DNA of 64,000 nucleotides, taken from assembly GCF_000325665.1 (NCBI RefSeq), contig NC_019908.1, forward strand, positions 2,418,001 to 2,482,000. The letters run 5' to 3'. Both the position numbers and the translations under genes were made by a program. Positions within the stretch are counted from its first letter, which is position 1; every line of letters starts with the position of its first letter. Positions 28,303-37,334 of the stretch are shown in pieces. The notes below the pieces were generated by a model, which was not told the origin of the DNA, made no database searches, and saw nothing but the letters and a program-made list of their open reading frames with translations. The stretch is from Brachyspira pilosicoli P43/6/78 (GTDB lineage: Bacteria > Spirochaetota > Brachyspiria > Brachyspirales > Brachyspiraceae).

Positions 28303-28431
28303 ATGAGCAAAAAACCAAATCATAATGCGGATATTTCAAATCCAAACAAAGGTACACCTGGAACCAATATTACTTATGACAAAAATCAGGGTAATAGAGG
28401 AAAACAGATGAACCCTAATCAGAAGAAATAA
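28303..28431 (+). CDS. 42-residue basic, Asn/Gly-rich small protein
   Basis: ATG 28303 with AGGAG at 28291-28295 and a hairpin 23 bp after the stop: a complete small gene unit. The product begins MSKKPNHNADISNPNKGTPG and ends with QMNPNQKK; it has no hydrophobic segment or cysteine and is probably disordered. Small proteins with a similar N-P-N-K/R-G-T-x-G...YD...GNRGxQxNPN pattern occur in other bacteria as far as I recall, without known function. The good ribosome site and terminator make it likely real. Confidence 0.6.
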   Translation: MSKKPNHNADISNPNKGTPGTNITYDKNQGNRGKQMNPNQKK

Positions 28432-28454
28432 TTAAGTAAAATTTATTTCTTCAG

Positions 28455-28487
28455 GCTGCCTCAAATTACTTATTAGTTTGGGGCGGC
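28455..28487 (+). terminator. Hairpin after the 42-residue protein gene
   Basis: GCTGCCTCAAA (28455-28465) pairs with TTTGGGGCGGC (28477-28487) through 11 pairs, two of them G-U. The U tract is absent, so termination may be weak. Confidence 0.55.
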
Positions 28488-28578
28488 TTAAAGTTTAGAA
28501 ATTATTATGTAAAAAATTTATATGTAATGATGGTTAGGTGAAAAGAAAAATTAATATTTATAATAAGGAGATTATATA

Positions 28579-28854
28579 ATGAATTTATTTATTGATTTAC
28601 ATAGAAAAAGTGCAAAAGAAGCTAGAAGGTATTTCACAAGTTTATTAATGATGTTATGTATATTAAAACTATTATTTGGTGATAATTTAAGCATTAATAT
28701 AGAAATAGTATTTGGAAGGGGGCTTCACAGTGAAAATAAAAGACCTGTTTTGAAATATGTTATTTTAAGACAAGCTGAAAAATATAAATATTTCGGATAT
28801 GAGTACAAACTAAATAAAAAAACAGCTAATGGTTCTATGATTATAACTTTTTAA
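28579..28854 (+). CDS. Stand-alone Smr-domain protein
   Basis: A 91-residue protein matching an Smr domain: opening FIDLHRKSAKEARRYF (the LDLHG-type motif with the His kept and Gly changed to Arg), then IEIVFGRGLHSENKRPVLK where the usual HGxGxHS motif reads FGRGLHS, and a final YEYKLNKKTANGSMIITF strand pair as in Smr (GxTxV). Smr domains can nick or bind nucleic acids. AAGGAG lies before the ATG. It sits between the two MerR-like genes. The first motif His of HGxG is replaced by Phe, so activity is uncertain. Confidence 0.65.
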   Translation: MNLFIDLHRKSAKEARRYFTSLLMMLCILKLLFGDNLSINIEIVFGRGLHSENKRPVLKYVILRQAEKYKYFGYEYKLNKKTANGSMIITF

Positions 28855-28880
28855 TTTTGTGCGAATAAGGTAAGTGTAAA

Positions 28881-29633
28881 ATGGCAAGAAGAGATGAAAA
28901 CAATAATATAGATAAAAATGCCAAAAGAAATATAAATGCTTTTGATGTGTATTATTTTATAAAGAATAAAAAATATGCTTTGCCAAAATATTCATTTATT
29001 TTGAAAAGCAAAAAAAGATTAATATCTATAGGAGAATTTTTAAAACTTTTAGAAAATAACAATATAAAAAATATGAGTATTAATTTACTTAGGGAATGGG
29101 ACAATAAAGAGCTTCTTCCTGCATATAGAGTTGAGAGGGGAATGATTAGAACAGAAAGCAGATACTACATAATGGAGCATCTTGATATTGTAAAAGAAAT
29201 AGTGAAATTAAAATCTTATGGGCTTGAAATAAGAGAGATAGAAAAGGTTGTTTTTGAAAATAAATCTTTTGAAATACTTTTCTTGTCAAAATTAATAAAA
29301 AATAAGGAGCTGCTTATGAAGATGAAATACATTGTAAAAAACATAAAACATATAGAAGATGAATTAGTAAGTTCTATATGCAATGAAGTAAAAAATATAT
29401 TTAACATTAATGATGATGATTTTAAAGAAACTTTTAATGATAAGTATTTAAACACTATATTAAATGATTATAAAAGCAGCAATTTAAATTCTGATGAATT
29501 AAGTGTATTGTTATTATCTTTAATACTTTTGAGTTTATACAATTCTTATGACAATAATTCTTTTGACAGGAAAAAATTCTCCAAACAATTTTACAGCATC
29601 ATAAGTGGAAATAAAACTAATACCTCACCATAG
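28881..29633 (+). CDS. MerR-like winged-helix protein
   Basis: A 250-residue protein. Residues about 47-120 look like a MerR DNA-binding domain: LISIGEFLKLL, then MSINLLREWDNKELLPAYRVERG (LRYYE..GLLxPxR equivalent), and YYIMEHLDIVKEIVKLKSYGLEIREIEKV. The C-terminal half is helical and unrecognised. Paralogue of the frameshifted gene at 26949-28177. AAGGT precedes the ATG, 26 bp after the Smr gene, so an operon is likely. Regulatory targets unknown. Confidence 0.6.
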   Translation: MARRDENNNIDKNAKRNINAFDVYYFIKNKKYALPKYSFILKSKKRLISIGEFLKLLENNNIKNMSINLLREWDNKELLPAYRVERGMIRTESRYYIMEHLDIVKEIVKLKSYGLEIREIEKVVFENKSFEILFLSKLIKNKELLMKMKYIVKNIKHIEDELVSSICNEVKNIFNINDDDFKETFNDKYLNTILNDYKSSNLNSDELSVLLLSLILLSLYNSYDNNSFDRKKFSKQFYSIISGNKTNTSP

Positions 29634-29774
29634 TGATATATGTGCTTTATATATCATTTATGTTGATTAAAGTATGAAAGTGAATATATTATTTTTTAAA
29701 AAATCTATTTTGGCATAATATTAGGAAAATCTAAATTCCTATTATTTATAAATTTTATTTTAAGGAGATAAAAA

Positions 29775-30065
29775 ATGAAAAAGTTTATTGTTCTCATGTT
29801 TGTTGTGGCATTATTTGCTACTTCATGTATATCACAGCATAGACACGTAGTTGGTAATGGACCTCAAACTGGTGTAAAAGTAGAGAGAAAGCAGTGGTAT
29901 GCTTTATGGGGATTAGTTCCTGTTGGTTTTGTAGACACTAAAGAATTGGCAGGCGATGCAAAAGATTATGAGATATATACTAGACAAAATGCTGGAGACT
30001 TTTTCTTAAATCTTTTAACAGGTATAGTTACTTTCCAAAGCAGAACAGTAACAGTTACTAAATAA
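29775..30065 (+). CDS. Small lipoprotein, possibly Bor-like
   Basis: A 96-residue lipoprotein precursor: MKKFIVLMFVVALFATSC gives a lipobox with Cys18. The body (QWYALWGLVPVGFVDTKELAG ... GDFFLNLLTGIVTFQSRTVTV) has the pattern of the Bor/Bor-like lipoprotein family, in which a central W-G-x-x-P and a final F-x-x-x-L-x-G-x-x-T segment recur. That assignment is by eye only. TAAGGAG precedes the ATG and a hairpin follows the stop, so it is a single-gene unit. Confidence 0.7.
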   Translation: MKKFIVLMFVVALFATSCISQHRHVVGNGPQTGVKVERKQWYALWGLVPVGFVDTKELAGDAKDYEIYTRQNAGDFFLNLLTGIVTFQSRTVTVTK

Positions 30066-30081
30066 AATTTAATTATTCATG

Positions 30082-30111
30082 GACTATTATAAAAAAAATT
30101 ATGATAGTCCT
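30082..30111 (+). terminator. Hairpin after the small lipoprotein gene
   Basis: GGACTATTAT (30082-30091) pairs with ATGATAGTCC (30102-30111), one G-U pair; weak T tract. Confidence 0.55.
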
Positions 30112-30135
30112 AATTATTGATTTAGGTAAGTATTT

Positions 30136-30759
30136 ATGAGAAAAAATATTTTTTATTTATTATTAATATTGTTATTATTAAGCTGCAATAAAAAAGAGAA
30201 TATAAACGAGTCTTATAATAATGATGCAGTAAGTGATGCAGATTTCTTTTCTAACAAAGAAATTAATTTTAAGAAATTAGAGTTAGGAAGTGATATTTCT
30301 ACTAATGAAATATATTTTATTACAAATGCTTCTGTAAGTTTTATTCCTCCAATAAACTCTATTAAATTGACAGATAAAGATAGAGATGATATAATCTCCA
30401 AAACAGGTTATGGAAAAGGTTATTTTGATGTTGATAGTATGTTTATAGATGAGAAAGTAAAAATAACATGTTTAGCAGGCTATACTAAAAAAGAAGGAGG
30501 TAATATCAATTCTTTAATTTCTTTTATAAGAAAGATGAATAATGGAGATAATTTTACAGAAGAATATTATACTATTAATGGCAAAAAAAATATTCAGTTT
30601 AAAATTAACATGAACAATGCTACTAGCATACTTTATATAATCTTTGAATCTAATAATGGCTATTATTTCATATTAAATTATACGTTTCCTGTTTCCTATT
30701 TGGAAGATTCTTTAATTAGAATAGCAAATTCTCTAAATAGTGTTAATTTCAGTTTTTAA
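30136..30759 (+). CDS. Lipoprotein of unknown function
   Basis: A 207-residue protein with a lipoprotein signal (MRKNIFYLLLILLLLSC, Cys17). The mature part has a short acidic/Asn-rich linker and then a beta-rich domain with alternating strands (VKITCLAGYTKKEG, YYTINGKKNIQFKINMNN, GYYFILNYTFP), and ends SVNFSF. I recognise no family. The layout, an about 180-residue domain with ligand-like strands, resembles small spirochaetal lipoproteins. The next gene begins 14 bp downstream. Confidence 0.7.
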   Translation: MRKNIFYLLLILLLLSCNKKENINESYNNDAVSDADFFSNKEINFKKLELGSDISTNEIYFITNASVSFIPPINSIKLTDKDRDDIISKTGYGKGYFDVDSMFIDEKVKITCLAGYTKKEGGNINSLISFIRKMNNGDNFTEEYYTINGKKNIQFKINMNNATSILYIIFESNNGYYFILNYTFPVSYLEDSLIRIANSLNSVNFSF

Positions 30760-30773
30760 GAGTTATATTTTTT

Positions 30774-31756
30774 ATGAGATTAAAATTCTTTTTTTAATAT
30801 TTTTATTTCTTTCATTATCTTTGTATACTCAAGATAATGAAGCCATGGATTTAAATACAAAGGAGGTAAAATCTAAATGGTCATTTAATCCTTTTAGGCT
30901 TTATGATACTGATAAATATTTATATGGTTGGTTAGACCCTTATGTTTATAATAGTAAATATTGGTTGGGGGATATATTTAATATAGAGGCTATGTATGAA
31001 AACCCTAATTATCATTTTGAGAATATGGCTTTTTTTCATCAGCCTACTTTAGGTTCAGAAATATATCCAATAGCATTCAATTATAAAGATAAACATAGAT
31101 TTAGAATTGGTGTTGGTTTTCTTACACAGTTTTTTTTATCTGTTTATAAACCTTATAGCAGTGTTTTGTATGGAGAGAGTTTGTTCTTTGGTACATATAT
31201 GCAAGTAGAGCTATATTTTGATTATATATATAATGATACATTAAGATTTAGGTTTACTCCTGTTCGTCATATATGCACTCATATAGCTGGAGATATACTT
31301 GGAGATGATAAACTTTATAATAGAGATAAAGAAGAGTTTAGAGATTCTAGTATAGAGCTTATGAATTTTTCTCTTAACTATAAATATGGATATTTTAGTT
31401 TTTATGGCGGATTTTCTTTTGCTATGACAGGTTTTTATGAATCAAACTTTATAAATCTATTTAGTATATATTATGGTACTGACTTTAGATATCCTTTGTG
31501 GGGTGAGATAAGTTTAATAACTGGTTTTTATTTGGGTCTTGATTATGATAGAATCAATACTGTTGAAAGAACAATAAATGGTTATAATATTTTAGATAGC
31601 TATGATAAATTATATCCGTCTATAGTTTTAGGTATTGGAGTTGAAATTTATAGATTTACCATAGGGTTAAAATATGAGTATATGCGTTCTAGGCAATTAT
31701 ATGCCTACAGAAGCATGGAAAGTAAATTAGGTATTGAGGTTACATTGTTTTTTTAA
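30774..31756 (+). CDS. Outer-membrane beta-barrel protein (DUF1207-like), signal peptide frame interrupted
   Basis: The mature part is a beta-barrel of about 310 residues with many aromatic strand ends and terminal ESKLGIEVTLFF. The segment RFRFTPVRHICTHIAGDILGD resembles the R-x-x-x-x-H-x-S-x-H-x-G-D motif of DUF1207 proteins. ATG 30774 opens MRLKFFF, then meets a stop in its own frame; the long frame is open from further upstream (GTG 30740, without ribosome site). Adding one T to the T7 run 30789-30795 would give a normal signal peptide MRLKFFFLIFLFLSLSLYTQ. So either a read error or a length-variable tract. Confidence 0.65.
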
Positions 31757-31923
31757 TCGATAATAAAGATTAGAATAGATAAAACTAAAAATAAATTTGA
31801 TTTTTTATAAAAAAGTATGGAAATTATTTTTTAAATAGTTGATTTTTATTTTGTTATAATATAAAATATACGCGTAAAATTTGATATCAGATTTTTACCA
31901 AATTATAAAGATTGGAGAAATCT

Positions 31924-33513
31924 ATGATTCAATTATTACCTATTCTTCTTTTATCCGCATTTTTTATCGGATGCGGTCAACAGCCTTACACTAATTTAGA
32001 AAACACCCCAAAAGCTAAAAACGTTATAGTACTAATTGCAGACGGACAAAGCTCTGATGTAATCACATACTCAAGATGGTTTAAAGGCGGCGATTCATTA
32101 GCAATAGATGAGATGTTAAGCGGAGCAGTGAGAACTCATAATGCTGATTCTCCTATAGCCGATTCAGCACCTGCAGGTACAGCTTTAGCTACAGGCTATA
32201 AATCATCTTATCAGCAGTTTATAGGTATACTTCCAGATGAAGCTATACTTCCTAATTCATCAATACCTACAGAAGCAAGAGCTCCTATAGCAAATGTGTT
32301 GGAGGCAGCTCAGCTTCTTGGTAAATCTACAGGAGTAATTTCTACTTCAGAAATTATGCATGCCACTCCTGCAGCTTTTTCTGCTCATGACATCACTAGA
32401 AAAGATTATGACGACTTAAGCGAACAGCAAGTGTTTCAAGATATAGATGTTATATTAGGAGGAGGGTATAAGTTTTTTACTAAAGAGGCTAGAAAAGACG
32501 GAAAAGATCTAATATCAGAAATAACTAATTTAGGCTATTCTCTAATTAGAACTTCAGATGAATTGGATTCTTTTAGAGGTGATAAAGTTGTAGGACTTTT
32601 TGCTGATGCAGATTTAGCTTATGAGATAGACAGAGAAGAGACAACTCAGCCTTCATTAGCTCAAATGACTTCAAAGGCTATAGATATACTTTCTAAAAAT
32701 GACAAAGGTTTCTTCTTGATTGTAGAGGCTTCAAAAGTTGACTGGGCAGCTCATGCTAATGACCCTGTTGGATTAGTTTCTGATACTTTAGCTTATGTTG
32801 ATGCTGTAAAAGCTGCATTAGATTTTGCTAAAAAAGATAATAATACTATGGTTATAGCTGTAACTGACCATGGAAACAGCGGTTTTACTATGGGTAATTA
32901 TGATACTTCTTCAGATTATCACAAAAGAACATTAGAAAGTTTTATAGAGCCTGTAAAAAAAGCTTCTCGTTCTGCTGAGTATGTGGCAAGAAAAATAGAA
33001 GCTGGAGAAGATATAAAAATAGCTATGCAAAAATATTATGCTATAGATGATATGACAGAAGAAGAGGTTAATTCTCTTAGAGGAAAAACAGGCGATGATT
33101 TACATTATGCTATAGGACCAATATTAGCAAAAAGAGCTTATTTAGGTTTCAGCACACATGGTCATACTGGAGAAGATGTTCCTCTATATACATATTTGCC
33201 AAACAACAAAAGAATTATAGGACTTATAGATAATACTGATATAGCTAAAAATATTGCCTCTGCTATGGAAATAAATTTAGATGAATCTACAAAAAAATTA
33301 TTTATGAGTGAAGATGAATTAAAAAAGGCAGGTGTGGAATTAACATCAGACGGTAATATACTTACTATGCATATTGGAGATAAAACTGCTCAAATAATGA
33401 AAAATAGAAATATAATAATTGTAAATGGAGAGAGAAAAACTTTAGACGGTGTAGTTGTTTACAATGAATCTAAATGGTATTTCCCTTCTCAGGTTTTAGA
33501 TATATTAAAATAA
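31924..33513 (+). CDS. phoA: Alkaline phosphatase, lipoprotein form
   Basis: A 529-residue alkaline phosphatase-family enzyme anchored as a lipoprotein (MIQLLPILLLSAFFIGC). Metal and catalytic motifs: VLIADGQSSD, nucleophile serine in ADSAPAGTALATG, EASKVDWAAHANDP, VTDHGNSG and STHGHTGEDVPLY. ATG 31924 is chosen because TTGGAG precedes it; the TTG 4 codons earlier overlaps that site. It would hydrolyse phosphate monoesters in the periplasm. The C-terminal 100 residues (TIHIGDKTAQIMKN...) are an added small domain, maybe for copper/amine-oxidase-type fold binding; I cannot name it. Confidence 0.9.
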   Translation: MIQLLPILLLSAFFIGCGQQPYTNLENTPKAKNVIVLIADGQSSDVITYSRWFKGGDSLAIDEMLSGAVRTHNADSPIADSAPAGTALATGYKSSYQQFIGILPDEAILPNSSIPTEARAPIANVLEAAQLLGKSTGVISTSEIMHATPAAFSAHDITRKDYDDLSEQQVFQDIDVILGGGYKFFTKEARKDGKDLISEITNLGYSLIRTSDELDSFRGDKVVGLFADADLAYEIDREETTQPSLAQMTSKAIDILSKNDKGFFLIVEASKVDWAAHANDPVGLVSDTLAYVDAVKAALDFAKKDNNTMVIAVTDHGNSGFTMGNYDTSSDYHKRTLESFIEPVKKASRSAEYVARKIEAGEDIKIAMQKYYAIDDMTEEEVNSLRGKTGDDLHYAIGPILAKRAYLGFSTHGHTGEDVPLYTYLPNNKRIIGLIDNTDIAKNIASAMEINLDESTKKLFMSEDELKKAGVELTSDGNILTMHIGDKTAQIMKNRNIIIVNGERKTLDGVVVYNESKWYFPSQVLDILK

Positions 33514-33535
33514 TATTATTTAATGTTTTAGAGAG

Positions 33536-33569
33536 CGTAGGTATTTTTTAATGCTTACGCTTTTTTTAA
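33536..33569. terminator. Terminator between convergent phosphatase and transporter genes
   Basis: AGCGTAG (33536-33542) pairs with TTACGCT (33557-33563) with one wobble pair, followed by TTTTTTT. It abuts the stop of the minus-strand transporter gene. Confidence 0.75.
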
Positions 33570-34877
33570 TTATATTTCATTATTCTTTAATTTTCTTATC
33601 ATAGTGAAATAAATTAGATATATTATCACAGTTGATATTAATATATCTAAGCCAAATATCAATGTTATATTTAATAATGTTATTTCATATACACCTTTTA
33701 AATATAAAATAAAATATGGAATATTAAAGAAAGTATTAACTAAAAAAGATTGTAATAGCATATATTTTATTTGACCTATTGCATATAATAAACTTGAAAT
33801 GATGGTGTAGTATGCATAGCATATATAAAAAGGAAAAAGTATCATAATCAAGTTCATAACCGATTCAAGATTTTGAGCATTCATTATATATTTTATAAAA
33901 TATTTATAAGTTGGTATTAAAGCAATCCATATTAACACAAATATAGTAGTTAATAATACATAAGGTTTTAAGCTTCTATTATGCTTTTTTGATAGGTCTG
34001 TTTTTATGAGTGTGCCTATTTGATTTATTGGTATTAATAGCCAAGCCCAGTAAAAAGAATTAGCAATCCAATAATTTCCTTGCTCTCCTATAATATTTAT
34101 CATTCTCACAAGCACTATACTATAAATTAAGTTTCTATAAAAAGATTCAAGCCCAGATATAACATTTAGAGAAGTAATTTTTTTATTCCATAGAAAAGTT
34201 AATTTGGTTTTAGATAAAATATTATATCCGCATTTATTCAATAGAAATATAGCAATTATAACAGCTATTAAATTAGATATTATATTATTATAAGCTATGC
34301 CATTAACACCCAAGTTTAATGATATGCTATATTGAGAAACAAAGAGTATATCAAGAATAATAGTTAGAAACATTTTTATTGTAGTTATTGCAAATATTGA
34401 TTTATAATTTTCTAAAGAAGTATGAGCTACAATCATTAAATGAAATAACACTATAGCAATATTAGCAAAAGATTCTAATTTTATATATGTTGTTGTTTGA
34501 GCATATAAATCAGTTTGCTGTTTCATTGCAGTAACTAGGTTTCCTGCAAATATATTTATAATTAAAGCCATTATAATATAAATAAAAATTATTATTATAA
34601 TAGAACTTCTTAATTTATTTATAAAAACTTCTTTATGATTATTAATATCATCATCTTTTATATTTCCTAAAAAGAAAAACAGTGGAGCTATTATTGCTTC
34701 TTCAAAGACTTCGTATATGATTCCAAGCCACATTTGTTGTGATGCTATATTTATAGCACTTGCATCAGGGTAGCTGTCTAACAAATATATTCTAAAAGTT
34801 GAATAAATAGAAGGTATTAAAGCTTGTATGATTAAAACTATAAATAATTTAAAATTAATTTTTCTAAGCAAATTCAT
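33570..34877 (-). CDS. MATE-like multidrug/flippase membrane protein
   Basis: A 435-residue polytopic protein with about 12 hydrophobic segments arranged in two similar halves, as in the MATE/MOP exporter superfamily. Loosely conserved elements include YEVFEEAIIAPLFFFLGN in the first half and NSFYWAWLLIPINQIGTLIKTDLSKK in the second. Substrate is not predictable. No ribosome site of note. It is transcribed toward the alkaline phosphatase and away from the EF-G-like gene. Confidence 0.65.
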   Translation of the reverse strand: MNLLRKINFKLFIVLIIQALIPSIYSTFRIYLLDSYPDASAINIASQQMWLGIIYEVFEEAIIAPLFFFLGNIKDDDINNHKEVFINKLRSSIIIIIFIYIIMALIINIFAGNLVTAMKQQTDLYAQTTTYIKLESFANIAIVLFHLMIVAHTSLENYKSIFAITTIKMFLTIILDILFVSQYSISLNLGVNGIAYNNIISNLIAVIIAIFLLNKCGYNILSKTKLTFLWNKKITSLNVISGLESFYRNLIYSIVLVRMINIIGEQGNYWIANSFYWAWLLIPINQIGTLIKTDLSKKHNRSLKPYVLLTTIFVLIWIALIPTYKYFIKYIMNAQNLESVMNLIMILFPFYICYAYYTIISSLLYAIGQIKYMLLQSFLVNTFFNIPYFILYLKGVYEITLLNITLIFGLDILISTVIIYLIYFTMIRKLKNNEI

Positions 34878-35013
34878 GAATATATCACTCTATACACTCA
34901 AAAAATAATACGTATCATATATTAATATGAATATTTTATCAATAAATTCTAATAATATAATTGTTGTTTCATAAATAAATATTAATTTTTGCATTAAAAA
35001 TATATAGTAGAAT

Positions 35014-35042
35014 TTGATTTTTGATATTTTTTTTACTATACT
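35014..35042 (+). promoter_or_regulatory. Probable promoter of the EF-G-like gene
   Basis: TTGATT (35014-35019), 17-bp spacer, TATACT (35037-35042), leaving a leader of about 115 nt. The leader holds no riboswitch that I recognise. Confidence 0.5.
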
Positions 35043-35164
35043 TGAGTTAACATGCAGTATTTAGCTTTCTATGAACCTGCTTATCTTCTAAGCAATCACA
35101 AGTCAATAGAAAATCATAAAAACATTAATAATAAAAATAACCGCCATCATAAGGAGGAATGTTT

Positions 35165-37255
35165 ATGGGAAAAATTTACAACCCAGAAAGTATTCGTAAT
35201 GTAGCCCTATTAGGGCATGTTGGAAGTGGTAAAACTTCTTTAAATGAAGCACTTCTTTTTAGGGCCAAGTGTATTGACAAAAAAGGAGAAGTGGCAAGAG
35301 GTACTACAGTAAGCGATTATACAGACGAAGAAATTAAGCAGAAAATGTCGATTCGTACTTCTATAAGCTTTATAGAGTGGAAAGACCATAAGATTAATTT
35401 GCTGGATATTCCTGGTTCGGGTGATTTTAGCGGCGATATTAACCCAGCTTTAAGAGTTGCAGAATCATGCATTGTTGTAATAGATGCTGAGTTCGGCATA
35501 CAAATAGAAACAGAAAAGCATTGGCAGATGGCTAATAATTTCAAAAGACCAAGAATTGTATTTATTAATAAAATTGATAAAGATATGGTTGATCATAAGA
35601 CTTTATTAGAAAAGATAGAAAATAACTTCAAAGAGCCTCCTGTCGTGCCTATACAAATACCTATGGGTAATGGTAAAGATTTCAAAGGTATTATAGATGT
35701 TATTTATCATAAGGCTTATTTTAGAGATGAAGAGGGTAAAATAGTAGAGGCAGAAATACCAGAAGAATATTATGATGAATATAGAGCTACAAGAGACAGA
35801 TTAAAAGAGCTTGTATGTGAAGTAGATGATACTCTAACAGAAAAGTTCTTAGATGGCGGTAAGTTTACCGATGAAGAATATATAGAAGCTTTAACAAAAT
35901 CTATTCTTCAATACAAGGTAGTACCTATTCTTTTTGGTACATCTATTAGAGATATAGGAATGGGTGCTGTACTTGATACTATAATAAGATATATGCCTTC
36001 GCCTTCTTATGTACCTGTTACAGACGGTACTGACCTTTTAACTAATGAGCCAGCTACAAGGTCTATATTAGGCGATAATAATCCATTTGCAGCTTTTGTA
36101 TTTAAAACTACAATAGACCAATATGCAGGACGTATTTCTTTCTTTAAAGTTCGTTCTGGAAGTATAAAAAGCGGAGATGAAATATATAATTCTAGAACAG
36201 GCAAAAAAGAAAAAGTTTCACACATATATATAGCAAGAGGAAAAAAACAAATAGAGGCAGATACAATCACAGCAGGTGATATTGGAGTATTAGCAAAACT
36301 TTCTGATTGTAGAACAGGTGATACTATAAGCGTGCCTTCTTCACCTTTCCAATTCTTAGCTCTTAAAGTTCCTCAGCCAATATATTTTACAGCAATTAAA
36401 ATACTTAAAAATGATGTAAAAGCATTGGAGGTATTAGATACTATTAGCCAAGAAGATTTGACTTTCCACGTAGAGTTTGATAGCGAAACAAAAGAAACTA
36501 TCATAAAAGCTATGGGAGATTTGCAAGTAAAATTGGCATTAGATAGAGTTATTGCTCTTACAAAAGCAGAAATAGAGCAAAGTGTTCCAAGAGTTGCATA
36601 TAGAGAGACAATAAGAAAACAAGCACAAGCACAATACAGACATAAAAAACAATCAGGCGGAAGCGGACAATTTGGAGAGGTTCATTTAGAGGTTTCACCA
36701 CTTCCACGTGATGGCGGTTATGAATTTGTAAACGATATATTTGGAGGTGCTATACCTAAACAATATATACCTGGTGTAGAAAAGGGTATACAAGATGCTT
36801 TAGCACAAGGACCTTTAGGAAGATATCCTATGGTAGATGTTAAAGTGAGAGTTTATGATGGTAAGTACCATGATGTGGATTCTAATGAATTATCATTTAG
36901 AATAGCTGCATCTATGGCTGCTAAGGAGGCTTTTAAAAATGCTTCACCTGTGTTGCTTGAACCTGTTATGAAGGTTACAGTTTATGTGCCTGAAGAGTTT
37001 ACTGGTTCTATAATGAATGAGCTTACAGGTAAAAGAGGCAAAATTTTAGGAATGGAGGCTGCATCAAACACTGTACAAATGATTAAGGCAGAAGTTCCGC
37101 TTTCAGAGATGCTTACTTATTCTATAGAAATGAAGGCTTCTACTTCTGGAAGGGGTACTTTTGAGATGGAACATTCACATTATCAAGAGCTTACTGGTCC
37201 TTTGGCTGATAAGGTTATTGAAGAGCGTAAGGCTTTGCTTGGAAATGCTGAATAG
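35165..37255 (+). CDS. EF-G-like translational GTPase (EF-G2/FusA2 type)
   Basis: A 696-residue protein with the full EF-G domain order. ATG 35165 is chosen since GGAGG (35153-35157) is 7 nt upstream; ATG 35159 would be too close. G1 is GHVGSGKTSL (rather than GHIDAGKTT), G3 is LDIPGSGDF, G4 NKID. The histidine of the usual DTPGH motif, which activates GTP hydrolysis, is absent, as in the EF-G2 class. Domain IV and V are present (GGSGQFGEVHLEV, GGAIPKQYIPGVEKG). EF-G2 paralogues have unclear roles; a canonical EF-G gene presumably exists elsewhere. Confidence 0.88.
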   Translation: MGKIYNPESIRNVALLGHVGSGKTSLNEALLFRAKCIDKKGEVARGTTVSDYTDEEIKQKMSIRTSISFIEWKDHKINLLDIPGSGDFSGDINPALRVAESCIVVIDAEFGIQIETEKHWQMANNFKRPRIVFINKIDKDMVDHKTLLEKIENNFKEPPVVPIQIPMGNGKDFKGIIDVIYHKAYFRDEEGKIVEAEIPEEYYDEYRATRDRLKELVCEVDDTLTEKFLDGGKFTDEEYIEALTKSILQYKVVPILFGTSIRDIGMGAVLDTIIRYMPSPSYVPVTDGTDLLTNEPATRSILGDNNPFAAFVFKTTIDQYAGRISFFKVRSGSIKSGDEIYNSRTGKKEKVSHIYIARGKKQIEADTITAGDIGVLAKLSDCRTGDTISVPSSPFQFLALKVPQPIYFTAIKILKNDVKALEVLDTISQEDLTFHVEFDSETKETIIKAMGDLQVKLALDRVIALTKAEIEQSVPRVAYRETIRKQAQAQYRHKKQSGGSGQFGEVHLEVSPLPRDGGYEFVNDIFGGAIPKQYIPGVEKGIQDALAQGPLGRYPMVDVKVRVYDGKYHDVDSNELSFRIAASMAAKEAFKNASPVLLEPVMKVTVYVPEEFTGSIMNELTGKRGKILGMEAASNTVQMIKAEVPLSEMLTYSIEMKASTSGRGTFEMEHSHYQELTGPLADKVIEERKALLGNAE

Positions 37256-37334
37256 GGTTAAAATGTATATAAATATAAGTTGATATTTTTTATATACTAT
37301 AATATAATATTTTAATAATAAATTAGGAGATTAT

